From Marinilabilia sp. UBA5340 (GTDB taxonomy: Bacteria; Bacteroidota; Bacteroidia; Bacteroidales; Marinilabiliaceae): a DNA stretch of 13,082 bases. The DNA lies in the NCBI GenBank assembly GCA_002411085.1, contig DHQK01000023.1, positions 1-13,082 of the forward strand, read 5' to 3'. The translations under genes and the position numbers were made by a program. Under the pieces are notes generated by a model. It was given only the letters and a program-made list of their open reading frames with translations. It had not been told where the DNA came from and made no database searches. Within the stretch, counting starts at the first letter, position 1; each line of letters begins with the position of its first letter. Shown here piece by piece: positions 1-6,567 of this stretch.

Positions 1-871
1 TCATCATGTCAAACACCTCAGATGCAGCACCCACAATAGACGGTGCCAGAGAGTTGCTGAACAAATAGGGACGTGAACGTTGTCTCAACAAATCAATAAT
101 CTCCTTCTTGCCCGTTGTAAAACCTCCCAAAGCACCTCCAAGTGCTTTACCCAGGGTACTGGTGATGATATCTACCCGACTCATTACATCATGGTATTCA
201 TGAGTTCCCCTGCCTGTTTTCCCGATAAATCCGGAGGCATGACTGTCGTCCACCATTACCAGTGCATCATATTTCTCTGCCAGGTCACATATCTTATCCA
301 ATGGAGCAATATCCCCATCCATGGAGAAAACGCCATCGGTGACAACAATTCTGAAGCGCTGACTCTGAGCATTCTTCAGCTGTTGTTCCAGATCTTCCAT
401 ATTGGCATGCTTATACCGGTATCGTGTAGCTTTACACAAGCGCACTCCATCAATAATACTGGCATGATTCAGTTCGTCGGAAATAATAGCATCCTCATCG
501 GTAAAAAGCGGTTCAAAAACGCCTCCATTGGCATCGAAACAGGCGGCATACAAAATGGCATCTTCCATTCCGAAAAACCCGGAAATCTTTTTCTCCAGAT
601 CTTTATGAATATCCTGAGTGCCACAAATAAACCGCACCGAAGACATTCCATAGCCATGGGTATCAAGGGCCTTCTGTGCAGCAGCGATCACCCTTGGATG
701 AGATGAAAGTCCCAAATAATTATTGGCACAAAAATTCAGCACCTTATTACCAGTATTCAGAGTGATTTCTGCCCCTTGTGGTGACGCGATTATACGCTCC
801 TTTTTGTACAATCCGGATGATTCAATATTCTCAAGTTCCTGTTGTAGGTATTCTTTGTATTTACCGTACAT
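1..871 (-). CDS. kbl: Glycine C-acetyltransferase (2-amino-3-ketobutyrate CoA ligase), N-terminal 290 residues
   Basis: This is a PLP-dependent enzyme of the alpha-oxoamine synthase family. It interconverts 2-amino-3-oxobutyrate plus CoA with glycine plus acetyl-CoA, the second step of threonine breakdown through threonine dehydrogenase. It is cytosolic. Translating the minus strand from ATG at 871 gives an unbroken frame that closely follows E. coli Kbl as I know it. Visible landmarks are NNYLGLSSHP, YGMSSVRFICGTQ, CFDANGG, DELNHASIIDG, the aspartate motif VMVDDSHASG, and the PLP-lysine motif TSTLGKALGG with Lys242 (E. coli Lys244). The frame runs off the window at base 1. The family is about 396 residues, so roughly the last 105 are missing. 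The related enzymes serine palmitoyltransferase and 8-amino-7-oxononanoate synthase are less likely, because the CFDANGG and RLCKA segments are Kbl-like. A threonine dehydrogenase gene cannot be seen in the window. Confidence 0.95.
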   Translation of the reverse strand, partial: MYGKYKEYLQQELENIESSGLYKKERIIASPQGAEITLNTGNKVLNFCANNYLGLSSHPRVIAAAQKALDTHGYGMSSVRFICGTQDIHKDLEKKISGFFGMEDAILYAACFDANGGVFEPLFTDEDAIISDELNHASIIDGVRLCKATRYRYKHANMEDLEQQLKNAQSQRFRIVVTDGVFSMDGDIAPLDKICDLAEKYDALVMVDDSHASGFIGKTGRGTHEYHDVMSRVDIITSTLGKALGGALGGFTTGKKEIIDLLRQRSRPYLFSNSLAPSIVGAASEVFDMM

Positions 872-896
872 AGCGATTTCTTTTTTTGATCTCAAA

Positions 897-934
897 CAAA
901 GTTATACATCCATGGCATTGAAAAAAATGACAAA
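897..934 (-). promoter_or_regulatory. Candidate kbl promoter with a perfect Bacteroidota -7 box
   Basis: On the minus strand, 904-897 reads TAACTTTG, an exact match to the Bacteroidota -7 consensus TAnnTTTG. It lies 25 bases upstream of the kbl ATG, so the expected leader is about 15-20 bases. A TTTG that could be the -33 box lies at 934-931. The 26-base spacing is longer than the usual 19-21, so the -33 assignment is weak and the -7 box carries the call. Confidence 0.5.
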
Positions 935-1183
935 AGATATTTTTCGGAGCAGGGCTTCATAAAAAGAGCAAATAAAACGAAATTTTGCCGACCAACTCTA
1001 AGATTCTTTATATTACACCAACATCTCTTTACCAAAAGAAACAGTCCGTTACTCAAATAGACAGGCATCTCGCCGGGGAGAAATACAGTTTTTCTTACTT
1101 TTATAATATATTTTTAGCATGACTAAAACTTTGATTGAATGGCTTGGCTACGATAAATCAACAAAGTGTCAGGCTAACAACCC
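905..1183. other. Divergent intergenic region between kbl and the sensor kinase
   Basis: I see no convincing gene of its own here apart from the short frame starting at 1119, listed separately. The region is AT-rich. A 4-base-pair hairpin (TCTC/GAGA, about 1068-1081) is too short to call. The run TATATTTT at 1107-1114 resembles a -7 box with one mismatch but has no -33 box at the right distance, so the kinase promoter is not fixed. Confidence 0.5.
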
Positions 1184-1250
1184 GTGTCCCAAAATCTCGA
1201 TTGTATGCACAATGTCAAAGGGTACCCGCCCACCGCACAGGAAACCCTGA
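1119..1250 (+). other. Short overlapping frame, possible displaced N-terminus of the sensor kinase
   Basis: ATG at 1119 opens a 43-codon frame beginning MTKTLIEWLGYDKSTKC. It ends at TGA 1248-1250, inside the kinase gene and in another frame. If one base were restored in the A-run at 1191-1194, the frame would pass directly into the kinase frame and read about 25 extra residues, ending NNPCPKNLDCMHNV. The kinase frame has a stop (TAA) at 1175-1177, so it can begin no earlier than GTG 1184. Three explanations fit: a one-base deletion or sequencing error, a translated upstream frame, or chance. No classic slippery heptamer is present at the junction. Confidence 0.35.
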
Positions 1251-3862
1251 ATATGCTGGCGTCTTTTACCAATTCGTTGGTGGCACTAACTGCGGAAACC
1301 GAAGATAAAGTTTCTTTTATTCATGCTGACTTTAAGGAGCGGGATAGCAAGAAAATGAAAGCAGCATTGACCCGGGCTGTGGATAGAAGTTCCAGCGTTG
1401 GACAGGGCATTACAGGCTGGTTCGAACTGGATGATCCTGATTTTGTGCATCCTTTCAAATGTGGACGCTTTTTCAATCTTACGTCCCCCTCCATTTCAGG
1501 CAACAATCGTCTCTGTATCTTTTTAAAAGGTCGTTATCACTGGGACAAAAATCATTTGTTGCTGATGGAGCAGACGCGTAAAATCATTGAGCAACAGTTT
1601 GAAAATTACTTTTTTGAAAAATCCTCCCACAAAGAAAAAGATTCCGAGAAATTCCGGCTCTTATTTGATTTCTCTCCAGTAGGTATTTTTTTCTACTCCA
1701 AATCTTTAAGACTGTCAGCATTTAACGACAGACTGGCCTCCATCCTCAACCTCCCTCCCTCACGGCTTCTAAATTTCGATCTGAATAAAATCCCTGACCG
1801 CTCCATCTTACCAGCTTTAAAAAAACCATTAACCGGACAGGAAGGATATTTTGAAGGAAGTTTCCATCCGCTCACAGGAGGCAAAGAAGTAAATGGCATT
1901 CTTAAAACGGCTCCCATTCACAACCACTCGGGAGAACTTAATGGAATGATTGCCATTGTTCAGGACAATACAGACAGGATCAATACACTCAAAGAACTAA
2001 AAGAGAGCAAAAACCGACTGAAAGCACTGATCAATGCAACACCTGATATTATCTGCTTTAAAGACAATCAGGGACGATGGATGGAGGCCAATGAATCCAT
2101 ACAACAACTCTTCAGACTAAAAGGCAAGGATTTTCTGGGGCAAAGCGAAGAGCATCTTAAAAATCTGGTTCCCGAACTCTCCGAGGTATTTGAACAATGC
2201 AAAAACTCTGACCTGGAAGCTTGGGAAAAAGGAGGCCCCATCGTTGCAGAAGAAATTATTCCTCTTCCGAATGGAGATGAACGCAGGCTTGATGTCATCA
2301 AAACCCCTGTCTTTGAAGCAGATGGAAGCCGAAAAGGAATCGTAATCCTGGGCCGCGACATAACGGCAAGAAAGAAGGCCGAAGAAATGCTGCGTGAAAG
2401 TGAAGAACGCTTCCGAATTGTTGCGACTCATGCCAATGACATCATCTTTGAATGGAATCCCATAACAGACCAAATGAGTTGGTTCGGGAAAGCAGGCTAT
2501 ATTGGCTCCGCAGCAGCTCCACCGCGTTCTTTCAAAGACTTTTCCAAATTAATTCACCCCGATGATCGCCAAAGGATTGAACGGTTCTGGAGAAATCGTT
2601 TTCAACTGAAGGAAGAATGGAATGACGAATTCAAAGTAGAACTTAAAAACGGAGAACAAAAATATTATCGTGCAAGCGGCATCATGATCTTTAAGGACGG
2701 TCATCCCGAAAAAGCCATCGGCACATTTACCAATGTAACACAGGAAAAAGAGCTTATTTTCAGCCTAAAAGAAGCAGTAGATGAAGCACAACAAAACCAG
2801 GCAAGAATTACCGGATTGCTTTCAGTTATTCCGGATCTCATTTTTGTATTCGACCGAGATGGCATAATAAAAGATTATCACGCGGAGAGCATCGACAATC
2901 TTTTTGTTACCCCTGAGGTATTTCTCGACCGCTCCATAGACGATTTTATGCCTCCCGAAATTGCACGTCTCACTCATGAAAAAATTGCCGCTGTTTCCCG
3001 TCATAAAGGGATAGAAACCTATGAATACACTATGGAGGGAGAAGATGGTATCAACACTTACGAGTCGCGCATGGTGTATGTAGATCATAACCGTATGATG
3101 ACAATTATCCGGGATGTTACTCATGCACGTCGGGTTGAAAAGGACCTGATAGAAGCCAAAGAGCAGGCAGAAAAAAGCGATCATCTGAAATCCGCCTTCC
3201 TGGCCAATATGAGTCATGAAATCCGTACGCCAATGAATGGCATCCTGGGATTCTCTGAACTTCTAAGGAGTAAAGACATCACGCCTGATGAACAGGAAAA
3301 ATGCATTGACGTAATTGTAAAAAGCGGCCAACAATTGCTGGCAATCATCAATGATGTCCTGGAAGTATCTCAACTGGAGACCGGTCAGGTACATTGCTTC
3401 CCCGACCGTGTGAATCTAAACCGGCTAATTTCTGACCTTGCCCGGTTTTTTGAGATGGAAGCAAAGGAGAAATCAGTGGAATTATCCACCCAATTGCCAG
3501 ATGAAGAAATATTTGGGATGGTGGACGGAGGGAAAATCACTCAAATATTCAACAACCTCATCAGCAATGCATTCAAATACACCCCTCCCGGAGGACACAT
3601 CGCTTTTGGATTCGAAAAAGAAGATCGTTCCATTCGGTTTTTTGTACATGATGACGGAGTAGGAATTTCTGCAAAACATCATAAAATCATCTTTGAACGA
3701 TTTGGGCAGGTTCTAAAAGTTGGAGCCCACAACAAGGGAGGAACAGGACTTGGCCTTTCAATTTGCAAAAGCCTTGTAGAACTTATGCTTGGCGAAATAT
3801 GGGTAGAATCAGAAGCAGGTCATGGAGCAAGTTTCTTTTTTCGACTACCTCTCTCGCTATAG
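1184..3862 (+). CDS. Soluble sensor histidine kinase with four PAS domains
   Basis: This kinase autophosphorylates on histidine and passes the phosphate to a response regulator. Residues here count from GTG 1184. Residues 1-150 are an unassigned N-terminal region, possibly GAF-like. Four PAS domains follow: about 153-265, 277-395, 406-525 and 540-648. Most end in the usual D-[IVN]-T linker (DNTDR, RDITARKKAEE, TNVTQEKE, RDVTHARR). The HisKA helix carries SHEIRTPMNG with phospho-accepting His678. The HATPase_c domain shows the N box NNLISNA (790-796), G1 box DDGVGI (823-828), F box FERFGQ and G2 box GGTGLGLSI (from 852). There is no membrane segment, signal peptide or receiver domain, so it should sense a cytoplasmic cue. 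The start is uncertain. GTG 1184 is the earliest in-frame start and ATG 1205 (MHNVKGY) is a good alternative; an upstream displaced start at 1119 is listed separately. The ligand is unknown. Confidence 0.92.
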   Translation: MSQNLDCMHNVKGYPPTAQETLNMLASFTNSLVALTAETEDKVSFIHADFKERDSKKMKAALTRAVDRSSSVGQGITGWFELDDPDFVHPFKCGRFFNLTSPSISGNNRLCIFLKGRYHWDKNHLLLMEQTRKIIEQQFENYFFEKSSHKEKDSEKFRLLFDFSPVGIFFYSKSLRLSAFNDRLASILNLPPSRLLNFDLNKIPDRSILPALKKPLTGQEGYFEGSFHPLTGGKEVNGILKTAPIHNHSGELNGMIAIVQDNTDRINTLKELKESKNRLKALINATPDIICFKDNQGRWMEANESIQQLFRLKGKDFLGQSEEHLKNLVPELSEVFEQCKNSDLEAWEKGGPIVAEEIIPLPNGDERRLDVIKTPVFEADGSRKGIVILGRDITARKKAEEMLRESEERFRIVATHANDIIFEWNPITDQMSWFGKAGYIGSAAAPPRSFKDFSKLIHPDDRQRIERFWRNRFQLKEEWNDEFKVELKNGEQKYYRASGIMIFKDGHPEKAIGTFTNVTQEKELIFSLKEAVDEAQQNQARITGLLSVIPDLIFVFDRDGIIKDYHAESIDNLFVTPEVFLDRSIDDFMPPEIARLTHEKIAAVSRHKGIETYEYTMEGEDGINTYESRMVYVDHNRMMTIIRDVTHARRVEKDLIEAKEQAEKSDHLKSAFLANMSHEIRTPMNGILGFSELLRSKDITPDEQEKCIDVIVKSGQQLLAIINDVLEVSQLETGQVHCFPDRVNLNRLISDLARFFEMEAKEKSVELSTQLPDEEIFGMVDGGKITQIFNNLISNAFKYTPPGGHIAFGFEKEDRSIRFFVHDDGVGISAKHHKIIFERFGQVLKVGAHNKGGTGLGLSICKSLVELMLGEIWVESEAGHGASFFFRLPLSL

Positions 3863-3980
3863 AACTTCCCGGTTCATACTGTTTTTTTGACCACTCACCG
3901 TTTAAATTAAACTTTACATCGTTTTCTGATTGTCTTCTCCCTTCAAATCGCCTTGTTTTGTTCTTTTAAAGAAGAAAACA

Positions 3981-4787
3981 ATGAACACCATTCATACTGT
4001 CGGAAGCATTATTGCATTTTCACTCCTTGCAACGGGCTGCAACAATATCATTGAATACAGTCCATATCAATCAGGCACAGGTGAGCTGCCTCAAAATTTA
4101 AATGAGAAAACTATAAACAGGCTGGAGCAGGAAAGCAGTGCTAAGTTTAAATCTTTCAGGATAGCCATTATTGGGGATAGTCACACTTATTATGATGACT
4201 TCCGCGACCAGATCAAAGCGCTGAACGCAATCGACAGCATCGACTTTGTGATCCACAACGGAGATATCACCCTAAGTGGCATACACCGGGAATTCATGTG
4301 GTTCAATGATATCGTTTCAGAGTTAAAGTACCCGATGCTCACCATCATTGGCAATCACGATTTCCTCTCAAACGGAGATCTGGTATATCAGGAAATGTTT
4401 GGATCACTCAATTTTACACTCGATTACAACAACTGTCGCTTTGTCTTTTTCGACGATATAATCTGGGAGAAAAACATCGAGGACCCCGATTTTCAATGGC
4501 TCCATCAGGTAAGCCAAAAGAATGACTCTATAACTCATGTTTGTGTTGTTTCCCATATTCCCCCATGGAGCGACCAATTTAGTATGGGAAACCGTTATCT
4601 ATTCTACAAAATTCTGGAAGACAACAATGTCAAACTTTCAATCCATGGACATACGCATAGTTTTTTCTCCGGCTACAGAGAAGAATGTGAAGTACCCTTT
4701 TTAGTCTCCGGAGATGCTACTGACCGGGAAATCATCCTGTTAGAAATCAAGCAAGATACACTGCTGATCGACAGAAAATCCTTTTAA
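3981..4787 (+). CDS. Metallophosphoesterase lipoprotein (calcineurin-like)
   Basis: A predicted 268-residue lipoprotein with a complete dinuclear metallophosphoesterase site. The start at ATG 3981 follows an A/G-rich stretch and begins a lipoprotein signal peptide ending ALLATGC-like at Cys20 (LLATGC), so the mature protein should be anchored in the envelope. Metal-site motifs appear in order: GDSH (Asp66, His68), NGD (Asp95), GNHD (Asn125, His126), SHIPPW (His192) and HGHTH (His222, 224, 226). All the expected ligands are present, so the enzyme should be active. The substrate cannot be told from sequence; phosphomonoesters, phosphodiesters and nucleotides are all hydrolysed in this superfamily. 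It begins 118 bases after the kinase and ends 14 bases before the next gene, which suggests co-transcription with that gene. An earlier in-frame TTG at 3930 would put 17 residues before the signal peptide and is unlikely. Confidence 0.9.
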   Translation: MNTIHTVGSIIAFSLLATGCNNIIEYSPYQSGTGELPQNLNEKTINRLEQESSAKFKSFRIAIIGDSHTYYDDFRDQIKALNAIDSIDFVIHNGDITLSGIHREFMWFNDIVSELKYPMLTIIGNHDFLSNGDLVYQEMFGSLNFTLDYNNCRFVFFDDIIWEKNIEDPDFQWLHQVSQKNDSITHVCVVSHIPPWSDQFSMGNRYLFYKILEDNNVKLSIHGHTHSFFSGYREECEVPFLVSGDATDREIILLEIKQDTLLIDRKSF

Positions 4788-4801
4788 ACAAAACTTCCGT
4801 T

Positions 4802-5464
4802 ATGCGTTGGATAATCACCACAATTATTTTCTTCATTTTTTGGACTCCAAACTTAAAAGCACAATTCGTTCCCGAAGGAAGTTACAAGATGGCAGGATTT
4901 CTGGAAAGAATGTACGAACCCCGAAAAACAGTAATTTCGGGAGATACTCTACACTACAGGCCACGCTGGGTTTTTCCCCGCCACATAAAAGTTCAATATG
5001 CCGGAAGTGTAGGTTTTATTTCTGTTGGTGCCGGGTATCATCTTTGGGACGTTTATGAACCTACCCTTTCCTACGGCTTGCTCAATGAAGCTTTGGGGGG
5101 AAGCAATGTTACTGTTCATACCATCTCTCTCAAAAACAGCTTCTTCCTGACTCAAAAACCATGGTTTGATCATTTTTGGCCCAAAGCCGGCCTGCAGATA
5201 AACTGGGGAAATACCAACAATACATTCAGCAGCCTTCCTGCACATTACCCAGAAAAGTACTATTTTCAAAATAAAGTTCATGCGGCACCTTTCTGGGGAG
5301 GAGAGTGGTATCAGCCGTTAAAAGACAAGCACCTGACCGGCTGGGGGATATATTTCGAATTTTCTGCCCTGGATGCCTACCTTCTGGAGGCTATTCGCAC
5401 AGATTATGTCACGATGCTGGATGTATGGAGCCTGGCAGTTGGATTTACATTTTATTTTCATTAA
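4802..5464 (+). CDS. Exported protein of unknown function, probably a small outer-membrane protein
   Basis: I do not recognise the family. The 220-residue product has a clear signal peptide: basic start, hydrophobic core IITTIIFFIFW, likely cleavage LKA|Q after residue 20. The mature part has many aromatic and glycine residues and short alternating segments such as KVQYAGSVGFISVGAGYHLW. It ends in aromatic residues (VGFTFYFH), as outer-membrane beta strands often do. These features suggest a small beta-barrel or a barrel-like outer-membrane protein, but this is inference. The gene starts 14 bases after the phosphoesterase stop on the same strand, so the two are probably translated from one message and may work together at the outer membrane. 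ATG 4802 is the only start that keeps the signal peptide. Confidence 0.75.
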   Translation: MRWIITTIIFFIFWTPNLKAQFVPEGSYKMAGFLERMYEPRKTVISGDTLHYRPRWVFPRHIKVQYAGSVGFISVGAGYHLWDVYEPTLSYGLLNEALGGSNVTVHTISLKNSFFLTQKPWFDHFWPKAGLQINWGNTNNTFSSLPAHYPEKYYFQNKVHAAPFWGGEWYQPLKDKHLTGWGIYFEFSALDAYLLEAIRTDYVTMLDVWSLAVGFTFYFH

Positions 5465-5487
5465 GACTCCCTTACACTCATTTTCCG

Positions 5488-5505
5488 GATAATTCATGAA
5501 TTATC
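5488..5505. repeat. 18-base perfect palindrome
   Basis: GATAATTCATGAATTATC reads the same on both strands, with no spacer. One more pair forms at 5486/5507 across a G-T wobble. It lies 23 bases after the stop of the exported-protein gene. No T-run follows in either direction, so a terminator is unlikely. A binding site for a symmetric regulator is a better guess. Confidence 0.6.
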
Positions 5506-5602
5506 TGTTAAAAAGAACAAATACCGGCTAAATACAGGAACCATCAAGAAAGTTGGCTTTAAAGGAATACATAATAATGTTGTGTTTTTTTAAGCCAAAA
5601 GT

Positions 5603-5703
5603 CTTAATGCAAGTGCCTGGGGGAAACGCCTGGAAAACTATATTAAATACTCCCCCTCTCTCAGGCTTCCAACCTGATTAATCTTACTTGTCTTATGCAT
5701 AAG
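5603..5703 (+). other. Candidate structured RNA element
   Basis: Nested complementary arms can be drawn by eye. The outer arms CTTA (5603-5606) and TGCA (5608-5611) pair with TAAG (5700-5703) and TGCA (5696-5699). The inner arms GCCTG (5615-5619) and GGGGA (5620-5624) pair with CAGGC (5662-5666) and TCCCC (5651-5655) across a 6-base one-sided bulge. The terminal loop is 26 bases. GCCTGG also repeats at 5615-5620 and 5628-5633. A closing stem, an open middle and a terminal stem recall 6S RNA in outline, but the element is short and I cannot match it to any family. It could equally be a leader or terminator structure. The pairing was found by eye with no energy calculation. Confidence 0.3.
5692..5703. 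repeat. 12-base perfect palindrome
   Basis: CTTATGCATAAG is identical on both strands, about 55 bases upstream of the tsaB -33 box. It can fold on itself or serve as the 3' arm of the larger pairing described for 5603-5703. These two structures exclude each other. Confidence 0.5.
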
Positions 5704-5712
5704 GTAGTTTAG

Positions 5713-5725
5713 TGAGAACTTCTCA
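5713..5725. repeat. 13-base inverted repeat upstream of the tsaB promoter
   Basis: TGAGAA and TTCTCA flank a single central C. The repeat ends 31 bases before the -33 box of the tsaB promoter, a position where an activator or repressor could act. No T-run follows directly, so termination is not suggested. Confidence 0.45.
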
Positions 5726-5756
5726 TTTTCTCAAAAAACAGATTCAATTTTTAATT

Positions 5757-5786
5757 TTTGTTCCTATAAAGGTTTCGCTATTTTTG
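5757..5786 (+). promoter_or_regulatory. tsaB promoter (Bacteroidota -33/-7 type)
   Basis: TTTG at 5757-5760 and TATTTTTG at 5779-5786 both match the Bacteroidota consensus exactly (TTTG and TAnnTTTG). The spacing is 18 bases against the usual 19-21. Transcription should start near 5793, giving a leader of only about 10 bases before ATG 5803. The response regulator gene 57 bases after tsaB may be read from this promoter too. Confidence 0.7.
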
Positions 5787-5802
5787 CGCTAAATTGATTT
5801 CG

Positions 5803-6510
5803 ATGGCGTATATTCTTTGTATAGAAACTTCCACCACCGTCTGCTCTGTAGCATTAACCCGTGATGGAAAATTAGTGGCGGCCCGACAAGAGAATGAAGG
5901 AAATTCTCACGCCAACCGACTTACTGTTCTGATAGAGGAACTTTTCGCAGACTCCTCCGTGTCCCCGGAGATGAGTGATATAGACGCAGTAGCTGTAAGC
6001 AGTGGCCCCGGTTCATACACCGGACTGCGAATAGGAGTATCAACGGCCAAAGGAATTTGTTTCGCACTTGACAAGCCGCTTATTGCTATTCCATCCCTCG
6101 CAGTACTTGCATGGCCTGTGGTGCAAAAACTGGGAGCCAATGCTTCCAATAAAGACAGCTGGTTTTGTCCCATGATTGATGCCCGCCGTATGGAGGTTTA
6201 TGCGGCCATGTTTAACAGCAACATGGAACAACAAAAAGAAACATCCGCTGATATCATAGATAACGAAAGCTATCAGGAAATCCTTGAAAAACGAAAAGTA
6301 TTCTTTTTTGGTAATGGAGCCGAAAAATGCCGCACTTCATTGACTCACCCCAATGCCGTATTCCCGGTAGATGAAGGGCCACTTGCCCGCAATATGGCAA
6401 TTCTGGCTTTTGAGGCCTGGCAAAATAAAAAATTTGAGGATGTGGCATATTTTGAACCTTTTTATCTAAAAGATTTTATTGCCACCATGCCCAAAAAGAA
6501 AGTCCTCTGA
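5803..6510 (+). CDS. tsaB: tRNA threonylcarbamoyladenosine biosynthesis protein TsaB
   Basis: TsaB is the non-catalytic partner of TsaD. With TsaE and the product of TsaC it installs the t6A modification at position 37 of ANN-decoding tRNAs, and it acts in the cytosol. The 235-residue length fits the family (E. coli TsaB is 231). Recognisable parts are the ASKHA-fold start ILCIETSTTVCSVAL, the NSHANRL segment, the signature SSGPGSYTGLRIGVSTAKG (about residues 67-85), the following PLIAIPSLAVLA, and the C-terminal FYLKDFIATMPKKKVL. The start is ATG 5803. An in-frame TTG at 5794 sits at the predicted transcription start and is unlikely to be used. The gene follows its own promoter and is 57 bases ahead of the response regulator. 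The other t6A genes are not in the window, as is usual. Confidence 0.95.
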   Translation: MAYILCIETSTTVCSVALTRDGKLVAARQENEGNSHANRLTVLIEELFADSSVSPEMSDIDAVAVSSGPGSYTGLRIGVSTAKGICFALDKPLIAIPSLAVLAWPVVQKLGANASNKDSWFCPMIDARRMEVYAAMFNSNMEQQKETSADIIDNESYQEILEKRKVFFFGNGAEKCRTSLTHPNAVFPVDEGPLARNMAILAFEAWQNKKFEDVAYFEPFYLKDFIATMPKKKVL

Positions 6511-6567
6511 CTTTTATTTCAATATCCCGGTTAAACCCTCAACAGGTCTGACTTGTTAAAGAACCTG

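Larger units (their letters stand above)
5465..5756. other. Intergenic region upstream of tsaB, rich in inverted repeats
   Basis: No protein gene is evident in these bases. Besides the elements listed separately, TTGGCTT (5553-5559) and AAGCCAA (5592-5598) are complementary arms around a 32-base spacer. A T-run at 5585-5591 is preceded only by a 4-base-pair stem (ACAT/ATGT), so it is at best a weak terminator. TTGG-18-TAATGTTG (5553-5582) resembles a promoter with one mismatch in each box. It would start transcription near 5590, just before the pairing arms listed at 5603-5703. Confidence 0.5.

Noticed and set aside
80..706. A 208-codon open frame on the plus strand
   Set aside because: It is antisense to kbl, whose minus-strand frame is unbroken and full of family motifs. 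The plus-strand translation shows no recognisable domain.
3862..3888. Hairpin plus seven T residues after the kinase stop as a terminator
   Set aside because: The stem (GAAC/GTTC) has only four pairs and lies six bases from the T-run. It is too weak to call.
3930..3980. TTG at 3930 as the start of the phosphoesterase gene
   Set aside because: It would place 17 residues in front of a clear lipoprotein signal peptide that starts at ATG 3981.
5581..5598. T-run at 5585-5591 as the terminator of the exported-protein gene
   Set aside because: Only a 4-base-pair stem precedes it. The longer TTGGCTT/AAGCCAA pairing encloses the T-run rather than preceding it.
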